Assembly: GCA_017394445.1 (NCBI GenBank) | Contig: JAFPYT010000232.1 | Span: forward strand, 1 to 32,942 | DNA length: 32,942 bases | Reading direction: 5' to 3' | Source of the DNA: Bacteroidales bacterium | GTDB lineage: Bacteria > Bacteroidota > Bacteroidia > Bacteroidales > UBA3824 | In this document: one piece after another, positions 1 to 8,327 of the stretch | Numbering within the stretch: the first letter of the stretch is position 1 | Layout: each line of letters starts with the position of its first letter | The notes under the pieces: generated by a model | What the model saw: only the letters and a program-made list of their open reading frames with translations | Told to the model about the DNA's origin: nothing | Databases searched by the model: none | Position numbers and translations under genes: made by a program

Positions 1-2
1 AG

Positions 3-491
3 CAAGGCTTATCGCACTTTGCATTGTTAGAGACCGAGAACCATTATCAAGACACCGACGTATTTCAATATTGGAAAATACAGATGCCGATTTACCGCAA
101 GATGAAAGAATCAGACTGCACCACCGACATCGACAAATGGATATTTAACCTTTCAAATATGGAAACTATGGAAACATCATTATCATTTACCAACGACATA
201 CCGCTGTTCAAGCAGTTAGGCAAATTAGCCTCCTACTCCGAACTCACCACCGACCAGCAGATACAGTACGACGACAGTTTCAACAACTATCTCGCTTATA
301 TGGGTCAGCAGGAATACAAGTTAAAAGAGGGCATTAAAATCGGATGGAAAGAAGGCGAAGCCAAGGGGCGTGCAGAGGGCGAGCGAGCTGCAAAACTTGA
401 ATCAGCCCGCAAGATGAAGTCCAAAGGCTATTCTATCGACATTATCGCCGACATCATCGGCCTCACCCCCGACGAAATAGCCGAGCTTTAA
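3..491 (+). CDS. Rpn/PD-(D/E)XK nuclease family transposase-like protein, 3' part
   Basis: The frame is open to the left edge, so the gene begins upstream; the first in-window TTG at 24 is not a credible start. The visible C-terminal part reads ALLETENHYQDTDVFQYWK, then a variable helical stretch, then the Gly/Glu/Lys-rich segment GWKEGEAKGRAEGERAAKLE and a terminal helix-turn-helix-like segment (GYSIDIIADIIGLTPDEI). This tail is typical of the Rpn (recombination-promoting nuclease, PDDEXK_2) family, often annotated as putative transposases and abundant in gut Bacteroidota. The nuclease core with the catalytic D/E-x-K residues lies largely upstream of the window, so activity cannot be judged. 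The stop codon shares one base with the ATG of the next gene (TAATG at 489-493), which suggests translational coupling or chance juxtaposition. Family assignment rests on the tail and is fairly secure. Confidence 0.75.
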   Translation, partial: QGLSHFALLETENHYQDTDVFQYWKIQMPIYRKMKESDCTTDIDKWIFNLSNMETMETSLSFTNDIPLFKQLGKLASYSELTTDQQIQYDDSFNNYLAYMGQQEYKLKEGIKIGWKEGEAKGRAEGERAAKLESARKMKSKGYSIDIIADIIGLTPDEIAEL

Positions 492-1549
492 TGCGTAAAT
501 ATAAACCATACCTCGTATTCCTCGCCGTAGTATTTATTACAGCCTGCACGCCCATTGCCCCTATCGACAATCCTCAGCCGTCGGTCTATTTTTGGAAAAC
601 GGTTTTCGACCCCGACAGCACCGAGGCGGCGTTTATCAATGATTTTGGCATTAGGAAAATTTATATGCGCTACTTTGATGTGGTTTTCGACCAAGATAAA
701 AATGCCCTTATGCCTAATGCTACGTTGCAATTTCGACAGCCCATACCGCAAGGCGTGGAGGTGATTCCCGTGGTGTTTATTGTGGAAAAATGCCTCAGAC
801 ACAATGTGGATTCTATCGCCGAGATACTTGTAGACAGGGTTATAAAAATGTCGGAGACCAACCACGTGCCCAAGATTCACGAGTTTCAAATTGATTGCGA
901 CTGGACTGCCAAATCCGAAAAGGTGTATTTTCCCTTTTTAGAAAAAGTGAAAGACTACGCCGCCGCCAAAGGTCTGAAACTCTCGGTAACTATACGTCTC
1001 CATCAGTTGAATATGGCTGCTCCGCCGTGCGATTATGGAGTGCTGATGCTTTACAACACAGGCAATTACGCCAACCGCAAATGCGTTAACCCGATACTTT
1101 ATTATAATGATGTTAAGCCGTTTTTGAGGCATTTGAAAAAATATCCGCTGAGGATGTGCGTGGCGTTTCCAAATTTTAAATGGCAGATTCTTTTCAAAAA
1201 AGGAAAATACAGCAACATATTATATAGTGAGAATCTCGACGACACGCTCAACTTTGCCCGTATCGACTCCGCCACATTTTTTGTGCAAAACGCCCGCGAC
1301 ATTCCTATGTATATCGGCAACGAGGCTTTTAACGTAATGCTACACTATGGCGACACAATATTTGTGCGCAAAGCAGAGTTTTCTGAAATAGAAAAGGTGA
1401 GGGCGGCGGTAAACGATATCCGTCCCGAAATACTCTCGCAGACAATTATTTACGATTTAAACAGCAACAACATTAATAATATTAACTACCAACAATATGA
1501 AAAAATTTTTAGCGGTTCTATTGCTGCTGACCGCGCTAATCAGCAGTAA
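491..1549 (+). CDS. exported lipoprotein with TIM-barrel-like domain, function unknown
   Basis: This is a 352-residue protein with a lipoprotein signal peptide: a charged N-terminus, a hydrophobic core and lipobox ITAC with Cys19, so it should be lipid-anchored in the periplasm or outer membrane. No acidic surface-export signal follows the Cys. The body alternates strands and helices as in a TIM barrel. It includes FWKTVFDPD near residue 34, the strand IRKIYMRYFDVV, EVIPVVFIVEK, FQIDCDWT near 137 and LSVTIRLHQL near 165. This pattern matches, from memory, an uncharacterised Bacteroidota family with glycosidase-like architecture; the acidic residues in FQIDCDW are candidates for an active site. 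The last 53 bases overlap the next gene in another frame, so the two are probably translationally coupled. No substrate is claimed. Confidence 0.6.
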   Translation: MRKYKPYLVFLAVVFITACTPIAPIDNPQPSVYFWKTVFDPDSTEAAFINDFGIRKIYMRYFDVVFDQDKNALMPNATLQFRQPIPQGVEVIPVVFIVEKCLRHNVDSIAEILVDRVIKMSETNHVPKIHEFQIDCDWTAKSEKVYFPFLEKVKDYAAAKGLKLSVTIRLHQLNMAAPPCDYGVLMLYNTGNYANRKCVNPILYYNDVKPFLRHLKKYPLRMCVAFPNFKWQILFKKGKYSNILYSENLDDTLNFARIDSATFFVQNARDIPMYIGNEAFNVMLHYGDTIFVRKAEFSEIEKVRAAVNDIRPEILSQTIIYDLNSNNINNINYQQYEKIFSGSIAADRANQQ

Positions 1550-3572
1550 ATCGTATGCCTGCATTGCGGAGCAGACTATCAACTTTTATATGTACAAGGT
1601 GCTCGACACCAAGGCTTCGGCGCATTTGTTCGACGATTTTTGGCGCGCATACGTGGGTCCCGAAATGAGCGAATATGCCATCGACGGATTATTGTTGATC
1701 GACCCCGAAGAACTTAAACAGTCGTTTGAAACCGGCGAGGCGAACAACGACATTGTGCGCGCAGTAATTGCCAAAAAAGACAAGGCTATGCAAGACTACC
1801 TCTTAGACCTTATCACCTATCACTGTCTCAACAGCAATTTTTACAACGCTTGGGAATATCCTTCGGAAGACGAAATTGCAGCCCGCCGTGCCAAACTTAC
1901 CCAACTCCGCACCAAGGCGGAGGGTTACAACGGCGCACTCAAAGAGCGTTACAACCTTATGGCTATGCGCTGTATGTTTCAACTCGAAAAATATGCCGAC
2001 GTAGAAAAGTTCTGGACATCAACAGGTTCTAAAACCTCCGACAAAGACATCCGTCAAACTATGCTCTCGCTCTTTGCCGGCGCGCTCTACCGTCAAAAAA
2101 AGATGGAGTCGGCTTTGCAGATTTTTGCCCAGTTGGGCGATATTCAAAGTCTGAAATTCTGCCTCAACGACAAACGCAACTATCAAGGTATCAAAGAGAT
2201 TTACGAAAAAGACCACGACAATACATCGTTGCCTTTTATGATTCAGGATTATGTTAATATGACCCAAGAAACCTTAGACGGCGAATCGGGATTGCCACAC
2301 CCTTCGGATTTTTACGAGGTAAAAAACAGCGAGGCTAAACAGTTTGCCGACTTTGCCAACAAGGTAGCCGACACCAAAGCCACCAACGCTCCCTGTATGT
2401 GGAAAACCGCCGCCGCTATGATTCACTACCTTCTTGGCGACTATGCCGCCGCTCAAAAAGAGATTGCCGCTGCCGTTAACCTTGGCGGCACTCAACTGAT
2501 GAAAGACAACGCCCGCGCAATCCAATTTCTTGTTTACACCAAAAACCGCAAGTACACCGCCGCCGAAGCCACCAAATATATGACCGAAATCAAATGGCTG
2601 CAATCTATGGCGGACAAAGAATCGCATTTTAGCCGCGCCGCACAACGCATTATTTATCAGAATATTCAAGGGGCTAACAAGGAGAGCAACAAAAATTTCA
2701 CACTTTTGATTGTTTCTGCCGCTGATATGCTCCATCTCAACTATTTCTCCGACAATATTCTCTACGATATGACAGGTGCCGAAACCGAAAGTTTCTACAA
2801 TTACGCATTCAACAACAAGAAGTTAGACGTTTTTGAAAAATACCTTCTCAACATTATCCAAACCTCCAAAGGTCGCACTTTTGGCGGCAAAGATTTTTAC
2901 TTAGACCAAGTTGGCACAAAATACCTCAGCGAACACAATCTTGCCAAAGCCGAACAGTGGCTCTCGAAGGTTAGCATCGATTTTATGCGCAAAAAAGGCA
3001 TCGCTCCCTTTATGGTGCTGCGCAACTACAATGTTGAGCCGTGGTACAATGCTCAGGAAGTTACTTATCAGCAAGAGTTTAGCGACGAAATTCCCGGCCG
3101 CCTCAACGAAAACCAGCGTCTGAAATTTGCCAAAGACCTTGCCCTTGCCGAAACTCAATACAACAACGCTTCGGGCGAAAAACGTATGGAACTTGCCTAC
3201 AATCTTGCAGTTATGTGCATTCAGGCATCGCAGCACGGCAACTGTTGGTATCTTACCCACGACGGATGGTCGCTCTACGGCGTTGAAACACGCAGCAACG
3301 AGTTCGACTACGAAAAACGTACTATGGAACTCTTACAAGAGGCTTCTGAATCAAAAGACAACGAGGTAAAAAGCAACGCACTCTTTGGTCTTTTGTGGAT
3401 ACCCCGCCAGAGCCTCAGCCATTGGAACGAAGAAGAGTTTAAAAACAAAGAGATCAATTCAGCCCTCGAACAAATTGCAGTATTTATCGAAAACGTTGGC
3501 TCTACCGACGCTATGGAAAACTGCGATGTGATTATGGATTATATCAGGGGACAGGTTGGCGGTGATTATTAA
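1497..3572 (+). CDS. exported helical-repeat (TPR-like) protein, function unknown
   Basis: The 691-residue product begins with a signal peptide (MKKFLAVLLLLTALISSKSYA) that ends just before a Cys. That Cys lacks a good lipobox, so cleavage by signal peptidase I is more likely. The chosen ATG at 1497 is the start that gives the signal peptide. The rest is almost entirely alpha-helical, with Ala- and Tyr-rich helix pairs of TPR/Sel1-like appearance (for example AGALYRQKKMESALQIFAQL near 200 and AAAMIHYLLGDYAAAQKEIA near 305), but no repeat is clean enough to name a Pfam family. It overlaps the upstream lipoprotein by 53 bases. I recall similar pairs of TIM-barrel lipoprotein plus long exported helical protein in other Bacteroidota, which would suggest a periplasmic two-component complex; that is inference. 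No terminator is evident after it. Confidence 0.6.
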   Translation: MKKFLAVLLLLTALISSKSYACIAEQTINFYMYKVLDTKASAHLFDDFWRAYVGPEMSEYAIDGLLLIDPEELKQSFETGEANNDIVRAVIAKKDKAMQDYLLDLITYHCLNSNFYNAWEYPSEDEIAARRAKLTQLRTKAEGYNGALKERYNLMAMRCMFQLEKYADVEKFWTSTGSKTSDKDIRQTMLSLFAGALYRQKKMESALQIFAQLGDIQSLKFCLNDKRNYQGIKEIYEKDHDNTSLPFMIQDYVNMTQETLDGESGLPHPSDFYEVKNSEAKQFADFANKVADTKATNAPCMWKTAAAMIHYLLGDYAAAQKEIAAAVNLGGTQLMKDNARAIQFLVYTKNRKYTAAEATKYMTEIKWLQSMADKESHFSRAAQRIIYQNIQGANKESNKNFTLLIVSAADMLHLNYFSDNILYDMTGAETESFYNYAFNNKKLDVFEKYLLNIIQTSKGRTFGGKDFYLDQVGTKYLSEHNLAKAEQWLSKVSIDFMRKKGIAPFMVLRNYNVEPWYNAQEVTYQQEFSDEIPGRLNENQRLKFAKDLALAETQYNNASGEKRMELAYNLAVMCIQASQHGNCWYLTHDGWSLYGVETRSNEFDYEKRTMELLQEASESKDNEVKSNALFGLLWIPRQSLSHWNEEEFKNKEINSALEQIAVFIENVGSTDAMENCDVIMDYIRGQVGGDY

Positions 3573-3612
3573 TAATAATGAGATAATCATAAATCACCCT
3601 TATTGATAAACT

Positions 3613-3667
3613 ATTATGCCGCAAGTGTGCTAACGAATGTCAATTGTTAGTATCTTTGCGGCATAAT
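3613..3667. promoter_or_regulatory. inverted repeat around the HTH-cupin promoter, candidate operator
   Basis: A perfect 12-bp inverted repeat, attatgccgcaa (3613-3624) and ttgcggcataat (3656-3667), is separated by 31 bp. A shorter pair, ctaac (3630-3634) and gttag (3646-3650), is nested inside. The right arm overlaps the promoter -7 element, so a protein bound here would occlude RNA polymerase. The next gene encodes an HTH regulator, making autoregulation the simplest reading. The long loop and lack of a U-tract argue against a terminator for the upstream gene. Confidence 0.5.
3651..3658 (+). promoter_or_regulatory. Bacteroidota -7 promoter element for the HTH-cupin operon
   Basis: TATCTTTG matches the TAnnTTTG -7 consensus exactly and lies 29 bases before the start codon. 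The -33 region is weak (TGTG at 3626-3629, spacer 21), which is compatible with a regulated promoter. The element sits within the inverted repeat described separately. Confidence 0.65.
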
Positions 3668-3686
3668 TCATTTAAATAGTTTTATT

Positions 3687-4241
3687 ATGATACTAAACGA
3701 ACAAATCAAAGCCATCGCCGAAAGGCTCAGCGCTTTGCGAGAGGTGTTAGAACTCTCGCTCGAGGACGTATCGTCCAAAACCGGCATACCGCCGGAGCAG
3801 ATTGCCAAGTTTGAAAGTGGCGAATCTGACATTCCCATGAGTTTTATTTGCAACGTTGCACAAGCATACAATATTCAACCATCAGCCATTATTAGCGGCG
3901 ACGAGCCCAAAATGCAGAGTTACTTCCTCACCCGCAAGGGCAAGGGCGTTAGTATGGAACGAAACAAATGCTACAAGTATCTCGCGCTTGCCGCCGGATT
4001 TAAAGACACGCTGTTCGAGCCTTTTGAGGTAACAATCCAACCGTTCGACAAAATTCATCTCAACTCGCACTTAGGTCAGGAGTTCAACTACCTGCTCGAA
4101 GGCCGCGTGCTTATCCAGCTCGGCGACAAGCAGTTGATTATGAACCCGGGCGACAGCATATTCTTTAATTCAACCATACCCCACGGAATGATAGCATTAG
4201 ACAACCAAGAAGCCACATTCCTTGCAACAATAAGCAAATAA
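3687..4241 (+). CDS. XRE-family HTH regulator with C-terminal cupin domain
   Basis: This 184-residue protein has an N-terminal helix-turn-helix of the Cro/C1 (XRE) type at about residues 10-65 (IKAIAERLSALREVLELS, then LEDVSSKTGIPPEQIAKFE). A C-terminal cupin fold covers about 105-184, with conserved-looking segments HLGQEFNYLLEGRV and PGDSIFFNSTIPHG. HTH-cupin proteins are usually one-component regulators that sense a small molecule in the cupin barrel. The gene is 15 bp upstream of an acyl-CoA synthetase in the same direction, so the two probably form an operon and the ligand may be the acid or acyl-CoA handled by that enzyme. The promoter inverted repeat at 3613-3667 is its likely binding site. 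The pairing of this regulator type with an AMP-forming ligase is one I recall from other anaerobes. Confidence 0.85.
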   Translation: MILNEQIKAIAERLSALREVLELSLEDVSSKTGIPPEQIAKFESGESDIPMSFICNVAQAYNIQPSAIISGDEPKMQSYFLTRKGKGVSMERNKCYKYLALAAGFKDTLFEPFEVTIQPFDKIHLNSHLGQEFNYLLEGRVLIQLGDKQLIMNPGDSIFFNSTIPHGMIALDNQEATFLATISK

Positions 4242-4256
4242 AACAGTTACAAAACA

Positions 4257-5921
4257 ATGTTAGAAAGATTTTTAAAGCAGACATCGTTCAAAGACTTGGA
4301 CGATTTCAAAAAAAACTATAAAGTAATAGTTCCCGAAAACTTCAACTTCGGCTACGACGTGGTAGACGCTTGGGCTGCCGAGCAACCCGACAAACTTGCT
4401 ATGCTGTGGACCAACGACAAGGGTCGCGAAGAGCGTTTCACCTTTGCCAAAATGAAAGAGATGACCGACCGCACGGCTTCCTATTTTCAAAGTCTCGGTA
4501 TCGAAAAGGGCGACCGCGTAATGCTAATCCTCAAACGCAACTACGAATTTTGGTTCAGCATTGTGGCATTGCACAAAATAGGTGCTGTGGTAATTCCCGC
4601 CACACACTTGCTCACTAAAAAAGACATCGTATACCGCAACAATATGGCTGGTACTAAGGCTATTGTCTGCTGTGGCGACCCTCTCATTCTTGAACACGTG
4701 GCATCGTCGAAAGCCGAATCGCCCACTTTGGAAAAAATGATTTCGGTTGGTCCCGAAGTGCCCGAAGGATTTGAAGATTTTCAAAAAGGCATCGCCAACG
4801 CCGCTCCGTTTGTTAAGCCCGCACAGGTAAACACCAACGACGATGTAATGCTTATCTATTTTACGTCAGGTACATCGGGCGAACCCAAAATGGTGGCTCA
4901 CTCGTTTACATATCCCCTTGGACACATCACCACTGCCGCATACTGGCACAACCTTACACCAAACGACCTCCATCTCACCGTTGCCGACACTGGATGGGGC
5001 AAGGCTGTTTGGGGAAAACTCTACGGACAATGGATTGTGGGCGCTTGCGTTTTTGTTTACGACCACGAAAAATTCACGCCCTCCGATATGTTGCAGATGA
5101 TTGAGAAATACAAGGTTACCACATTCTGCGCACCGCCTACCATCTACCGTTTCTTTATCAAGGAAGACCTCTCGAAATACGACCTCTCAAACCTCCGATG
5201 GATTACCACGGCGGGCGAGGCTCTCAACTCGGCTGTGTTCGACACTATGAAAAAGATAACGGGTCTCAACATTATGGAAGGATTCGGACAAACCGAAACC
5301 ACCCTCTCAATCGCTACATTCCCTTGGATGACTCCGAAACCCGGCTCTATGGGCATACCCAACCCTGCCTACGATGTTGACATTCTCACACCCGACGGTC
5401 GCAAGGCTGAGGACGGCGAGCAGGGCGAAATCGTTATCCACACCAAAAACGGACGTCCGCTTGGATTGTTTAAAGAGTATTTCCGCGACCCGCAGCGCAC
5501 CGCCGAGGTATATTCCGACAACGGAACCACCTATCACACAGGCGATATTGCTTGGCGCGACGAGGACGGATACCTCTGGTTTGTTGGCCGTACCGACGAC
5601 GTTATCAAGAGTTCGGGCTACCGTATCGGACCGTTCGAGGTAGAAAGCGCACTTATGACTCACCCCGCAGTAGTGGAATGTGCCGTAACAGGCGTTCCCG
5701 ACCCGGTACGCGGCAAGGTGGTAAAAGCCACAATAGTTCTCGGACGCGGCTACGAACCCTCCGACGACCTTGTTAAGGAGATTCAGAACCACGTGAAGAA
5801 AACCACCGCTCCCTACAAGTATCCCCGCATAATAGAGTTTGTAAAAGAACTCCCCAAAACCATCAGCGGCAAAATCCGCCGTGTGGAGATTCGCAAAAAC
5901 GACGAGGAGAAGGCGAAATAA
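4257..5921 (+). CDS. AMP-forming acyl-CoA synthetase (acetyl/medium-chain type)
   Basis: The 554-residue enzyme belongs to the ANL superfamily (acyl-AMP formation followed by thioester formation with CoA) and looks cytosolic. Motifs in order are the phosphate loop YFTSGTSGEPKMV at about 201-213, WITTAGEALN at about 312, GFGQTETT at about 341, GDIAWRDEDGY at about 429, the hinge segment GRTDDVIKSSGYRIG from about 445, and the C-terminal catalytic lysine in PKTISGKIRR (Lys539). All key residues are present and the length is normal for the medium-chain acyl-CoA synthetase subgroup, which it resembles more than canonical acetyl-CoA synthetase. Substrate chain length cannot be read from sequence. 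It is the second gene of the operon with the HTH-cupin regulator. A strong hairpin terminator follows within about 35 bases. Confidence 0.88.
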   Translation: MLERFLKQTSFKDLDDFKKNYKVIVPENFNFGYDVVDAWAAEQPDKLAMLWTNDKGREERFTFAKMKEMTDRTASYFQSLGIEKGDRVMLILKRNYEFWFSIVALHKIGAVVIPATHLLTKKDIVYRNNMAGTKAIVCCGDPLILEHVASSKAESPTLEKMISVGPEVPEGFEDFQKGIANAAPFVKPAQVNTNDDVMLIYFTSGTSGEPKMVAHSFTYPLGHITTAAYWHNLTPNDLHLTVADTGWGKAVWGKLYGQWIVGACVFVYDHEKFTPSDMLQMIEKYKVTTFCAPPTIYRFFIKEDLSKYDLSNLRWITTAGEALNSAVFDTMKKITGLNIMEGFGQTETTLSIATFPWMTPKPGSMGIPNPAYDVDILTPDGRKAEDGEQGEIVIHTKNGRPLGLFKEYFRDPQRTAEVYSDNGTTYHTGDIAWRDEDGYLWFVGRTDDVIKSSGYRIGPFEVESALMTHPAVVECAVTGVPDPVRGKVVKATIVLGRGYEPSDDLVKEIQNHVKKTTAPYKYPRIIEFVKELPKTISGKIRRVEIRKNDEEKAK

Positions 5922-5952
5922 TCGGCATTTTGATTATTATATTTAATATATT

Positions 5953-5986
5953 GTAGAGACGTGCCACGGCGCGTCTCTACATTTTT
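5953..5986 (+). terminator. Rho-independent terminator after the acyl-CoA synthetase gene
   Basis: A 9-bp perfect stem, gtagagacg (5953-5961) and cgtctctac (5972-5980), has a 10-base GC-rich loop that could pair further. It is followed by ATTTTTT. The same gtagagacg...cgtctctac palindrome occurs, as I recall, as a dispersed repeat in various genomes, so it may also be a mobile palindromic element serving as a terminator. Confidence 0.75.
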
Positions 5987-6034
5987 TATTATAAATTCAC
6001 CCCAAATTATTTATGCCCTATTAAAAAAAATGCA

Positions 6035-6042
6035 TACTTTTG
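6035..6042 (+). promoter_or_regulatory. -7 promoter element for the ketosynthase/ACP/glycosyltransferase unit
   Basis: TACTTTTG matches TAnnTTTG exactly, 34 bases before the first ketosynthase ATG. The upstream -33 box is imperfect (TTTA at about 6010-6013, spacer 21). It is the first promoter candidate after the terminator at 5953-5986. Confidence 0.6.
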
Positions 6043-6076
6043 CGGCTGATACACTCACTTAATTAAAGCAAAAAAA

Positions 6077-7306
6077 ATGAACAACCGAGTTGTAATAACC
6101 GGCGCGGGTATTTGGTCGTGTATTGGCAACGATTTAGAAACCGTCCGACAATCACTTTACAACGGCAAATCGGGTGTTGGACTTTCTCCCGAACGGATAG
6201 AATACGGCTATCGCTCTGGACTTTCGGGAGTTGTAGAACAGCCCGTGATTACAAAGCAGATGGTAGACCGTCATACACGCGTTGGTATGCCGGAACAGAC
6301 TCAGTATGCTTATATGGCGGCTTGTCAGGCTTTTAATCAAGCGGGTGCAGATGTTGATTATCTGTCGAAAAACGAATGTGGATGCATCTTTGGTAGCGAT
6401 TCGTCGGCTAAGCCCGTTATCGAAATACATAAGACAATGGAGGCTGAGCACGACACAGCCATGCTCGGATACGGAATGGTATTTCAGTCGATGAACTCTA
6501 CTATAACGATGAACCTCAGTACAATTTTTCATCTTAGGGGCGTAAACTTTACCGTTAGTGCAGCATGTGCAAGCGGCAGTCATTCAATTGGTTTGGGTTA
6601 TATGATGATACAGCAGGGGCAGCAAGAGATGATACTGTGCGGCGGAGCTCAAGAAACCAATCAGTATTCAATGCTGTCGTTTGATGCTATAGGAGCATTT
6701 TCGGTGAGGATGGATCAGCCACAAAAAGCATCACGACCTTTTGACCGCGATCGCGATGGTCTTGTACCTTCGGGAGGTGCAGCAGCTTTGGTATTAGAAA
6801 GTTACGACCATGCCGTAAAACGAGGAGCAAATATACTTGCCGAAGTTGTTGGATATGGCTTTTCGGGTAATGGAGCAGAAATCTCCAAACCATGCGACCA
6901 CGGTTGTGAGCTTGCAATGTCGCGGGCTTTACAAAACGCCTGTTTAACACCCAACGATATTGATTATATCAACGCCCACGCCACATCCACACCGCAAGGC
7001 GATATGTACGAGGCAATTGCTATCGACCGGTTGTTTGGCGGCAGCAAGGCTTGGATAAGTTCCACAAAATCAATGACAGGTCACGAATGTTGGATGGCAG
7101 GCGCAAGCGAAATTGTATACTCGCTTATAATGATGAAAAACAACTTTGTAGCTCCTAATATAAATTTTGAAAACCCCGATGAGTATTCGCAAAAACTAAA
7201 AATTGCAACACAAACTATAGAAACTCAGGTGGATACAATAATAAGTAATTCGTTCGGCTTTGGCGGAACAAATTCTGCGTTAGTAATAAAGAAAATTGCA
7301 AAATAA
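6077..7306 (+). CDS. beta-ketoacyl-ACP synthase (FabB/FabF-like) of a polyene/flexirubin-type cluster
   Basis: This 409-residue condensing enzyme catalyses decarboxylative Claisen condensation of acyl and malonyl units held on ACP. The full Cys-His-His set is visible: Cys164 in VSAACASGS, His301 in NAHATSTP and His336 in SMTGHECWMAGA. The Gly-rich NSFGFGGTNSALV near the C-terminus is also present. Length is normal for the family. It overlaps the next ACP gene by one base (TAATG), indicating tight coupling. Neighbours (ACPs, glycosyltransferase, second ketosynthase, AMP ligase) point to secondary lipid or pigment synthesis rather than housekeeping fatty-acid synthesis. It is a member of the KS group found in aryl-polyene/flexirubin clusters by context; the sequence alone would also allow generic KAS I/II. 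Confidence 0.85.
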   Translation: MNNRVVITGAGIWSCIGNDLETVRQSLYNGKSGVGLSPERIEYGYRSGLSGVVEQPVITKQMVDRHTRVGMPEQTQYAYMAACQAFNQAGADVDYLSKNECGCIFGSDSSAKPVIEIHKTMEAEHDTAMLGYGMVFQSMNSTITMNLSTIFHLRGVNFTVSAACASGSHSIGLGYMMIQQGQQEMILCGGAQETNQYSMLSFDAIGAFSVRMDQPQKASRPFDRDRDGLVPSGGAAALVLESYDHAVKRGANILAEVVGYGFSGNGAEISKPCDHGCELAMSRALQNACLTPNDIDYINAHATSTPQGDMYEAIAIDRLFGGSKAWISSTKSMTGHECWMAGASEIVYSLIMMKNNFVAPNINFENPDEYSQKLKIATQTIETQVDTIISNSFGFGGTNSALVIKKIAK

Positions 7307-7551
7307 TGACACTAAAAGAAATTGAAGCAACTGTAAAGCAGTTTCTTGTTGAGGAACTTGAAATTGAAGAAGGAAAAATTACCTTAGAAGCGAGACTAAA
7401 AGAAGATATGGGCATCGACAGCCTTGATTTGGTTGATATTGTGGTAATTGTTGATAAAATTTTTGGCATTAGAATTAAAGCCGAAGATATGAAAGGTATT
7501 GTTACCCTCAACGATTTTTGCAACTATATAGCCGAGCATCAGAATCAATAA
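7306..7551 (+). CDS. acyl carrier protein (first of three)
   Basis: The 81-residue acidic, helical protein carries the phosphopantetheine attachment motif in MGIDSLDLVDIV, where the Ser of DSL is the modification site. The pattern LKEDMGIDSLDLVDIVVIVDKIFGI is typical of ACP helix II. The start codon overlaps the stop of the upstream ketosynthase, so the two are likely made in fixed ratio and used together. It is more canonical in sequence than the third ACP of this cluster. It probably carries growing chains for the condensing enzyme; whether it serves the first or second ketosynthase is not visible. Confidence 0.88.
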   Translation: MTLKEIEATVKQFLVEELEIEEGKITLEARLKEDMGIDSLDLVDIVVIVDKIFGIRIKAEDMKGIVTLNDFCNYIAEHQNQ

Positions 7552-7556
7552 TTTTA

Positions 7557-8327
7557 ATGGAAAACCAACTCAAATTGCTCAAAGACAACGGTATATGCGT
7601 TGTAATTCCCGTTTACAACAACGAACGGACTATAGGCAAAGTGGTACTCGATAGCCTTGAAAACTGTTCCGACGTTATAGTTGTTAACGATGGCAGCACC
7701 GATTCTACAGGCGATATATTACATAATATCAGTGGAATAACCTTGGTGGAATACTCCAAAAACCAAGGTAAAGGATATGCCCTTAAACGTGGATTAAAAA
7801 AAGCAAAAGAACTTGGTTTTCGTTACGCCATCACACTCGACGGCGATGGACAGCATTATCCAGATGATATTGCCAACTTTTTGAAAGCCAATATCCAATA
7901 CCCTCAAACCATAATCATTGGACAACGAGATCTTGCTGGCGTAGAGCGCACCAAAGGAAGCAATTTTGCCAACAAGTTTTCTAACTTTTGGTTTATGGTG
8001 CAGACCTTTAAAAGAATTGACGACACACAATCGGGATACCGTCTCTATCCACTTGATAAATTGTACGGATTAAACATAATATCAAAACGTTACGAAGCCG
8101 AATTAGAACTTTTGGTTTTGCCGTCGTGGCATGGCGTGGATATTAAAACCGTGCCTATCAAAGTGTTTTACCCCGAAAAAAGCGAACGTGTAAGTCATTT
8201 TCGTCCCGGCAAAGATTTTTTTAGAATAAGCGTGTTAAACACCATTCTCTGCATTGTGGGGTTAGTTTATGCGCTACCTCTTGGTATTTTGAGACGGATC
8301 TACCGATTATTCTGTCCAAAAAAATAA
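7557..8327 (+). CDS. family 2 glycosyltransferase (dolichyl-phosphate mannosyltransferase-like)
   Basis: The 256-residue GT-A enzyme has the nucleotide-sugar-binding start CVVIPVYNNERTIGKVV, the VVNDGSTDST segment, and LDGDGQHYPDDI, the DxD-like metal site. ETGYRL-type enzymes are matched by DDTQSGYRLYP. A hydrophobic C-terminal segment (ISVLNTILCIVGLVYALPLG) suggests membrane association. The ATG at 7557 follows the ACP stop by 5 bases; an in-frame upstream extension into the ACP gene adds 13 residues with no GT homology and is rejected. In aryl-polyene/flexirubin clusters a DPM1-like glycosyltransferase accompanies the ketosynthases, so it likely glycosylates the lipid product or its carrier. 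Donor sugar and acceptor cannot be inferred. Confidence 0.85.
   Translation: MENQLKLLKDNGICVVIPVYNNERTIGKVVLDSLENCSDVIVVNDGSTDSTGDILHNISGITLVEYSKNQGKGYALKRGLKKAKELGFRYAITLDGDGQHYPDDIANFLKANIQYPQTIIIGQRDLAGVERTKGSNFANKFSNFWFMVQTFKRIDDTQSGYRLYPLDKLYGLNIISKRYEAELELLVLPSWHGVDIKTVPIKVFYPEKSERVSHFRPGKDFFRISVLNTILCIVGLVYALPLGILRRIYRLFCPKK

Noticed and set aside
7518..7556. Extension of the glycosyltransferase into the ACP gene
   Set aside because: Reads the ACP 3' end in another frame; the GT homology begins after ATG 7557.
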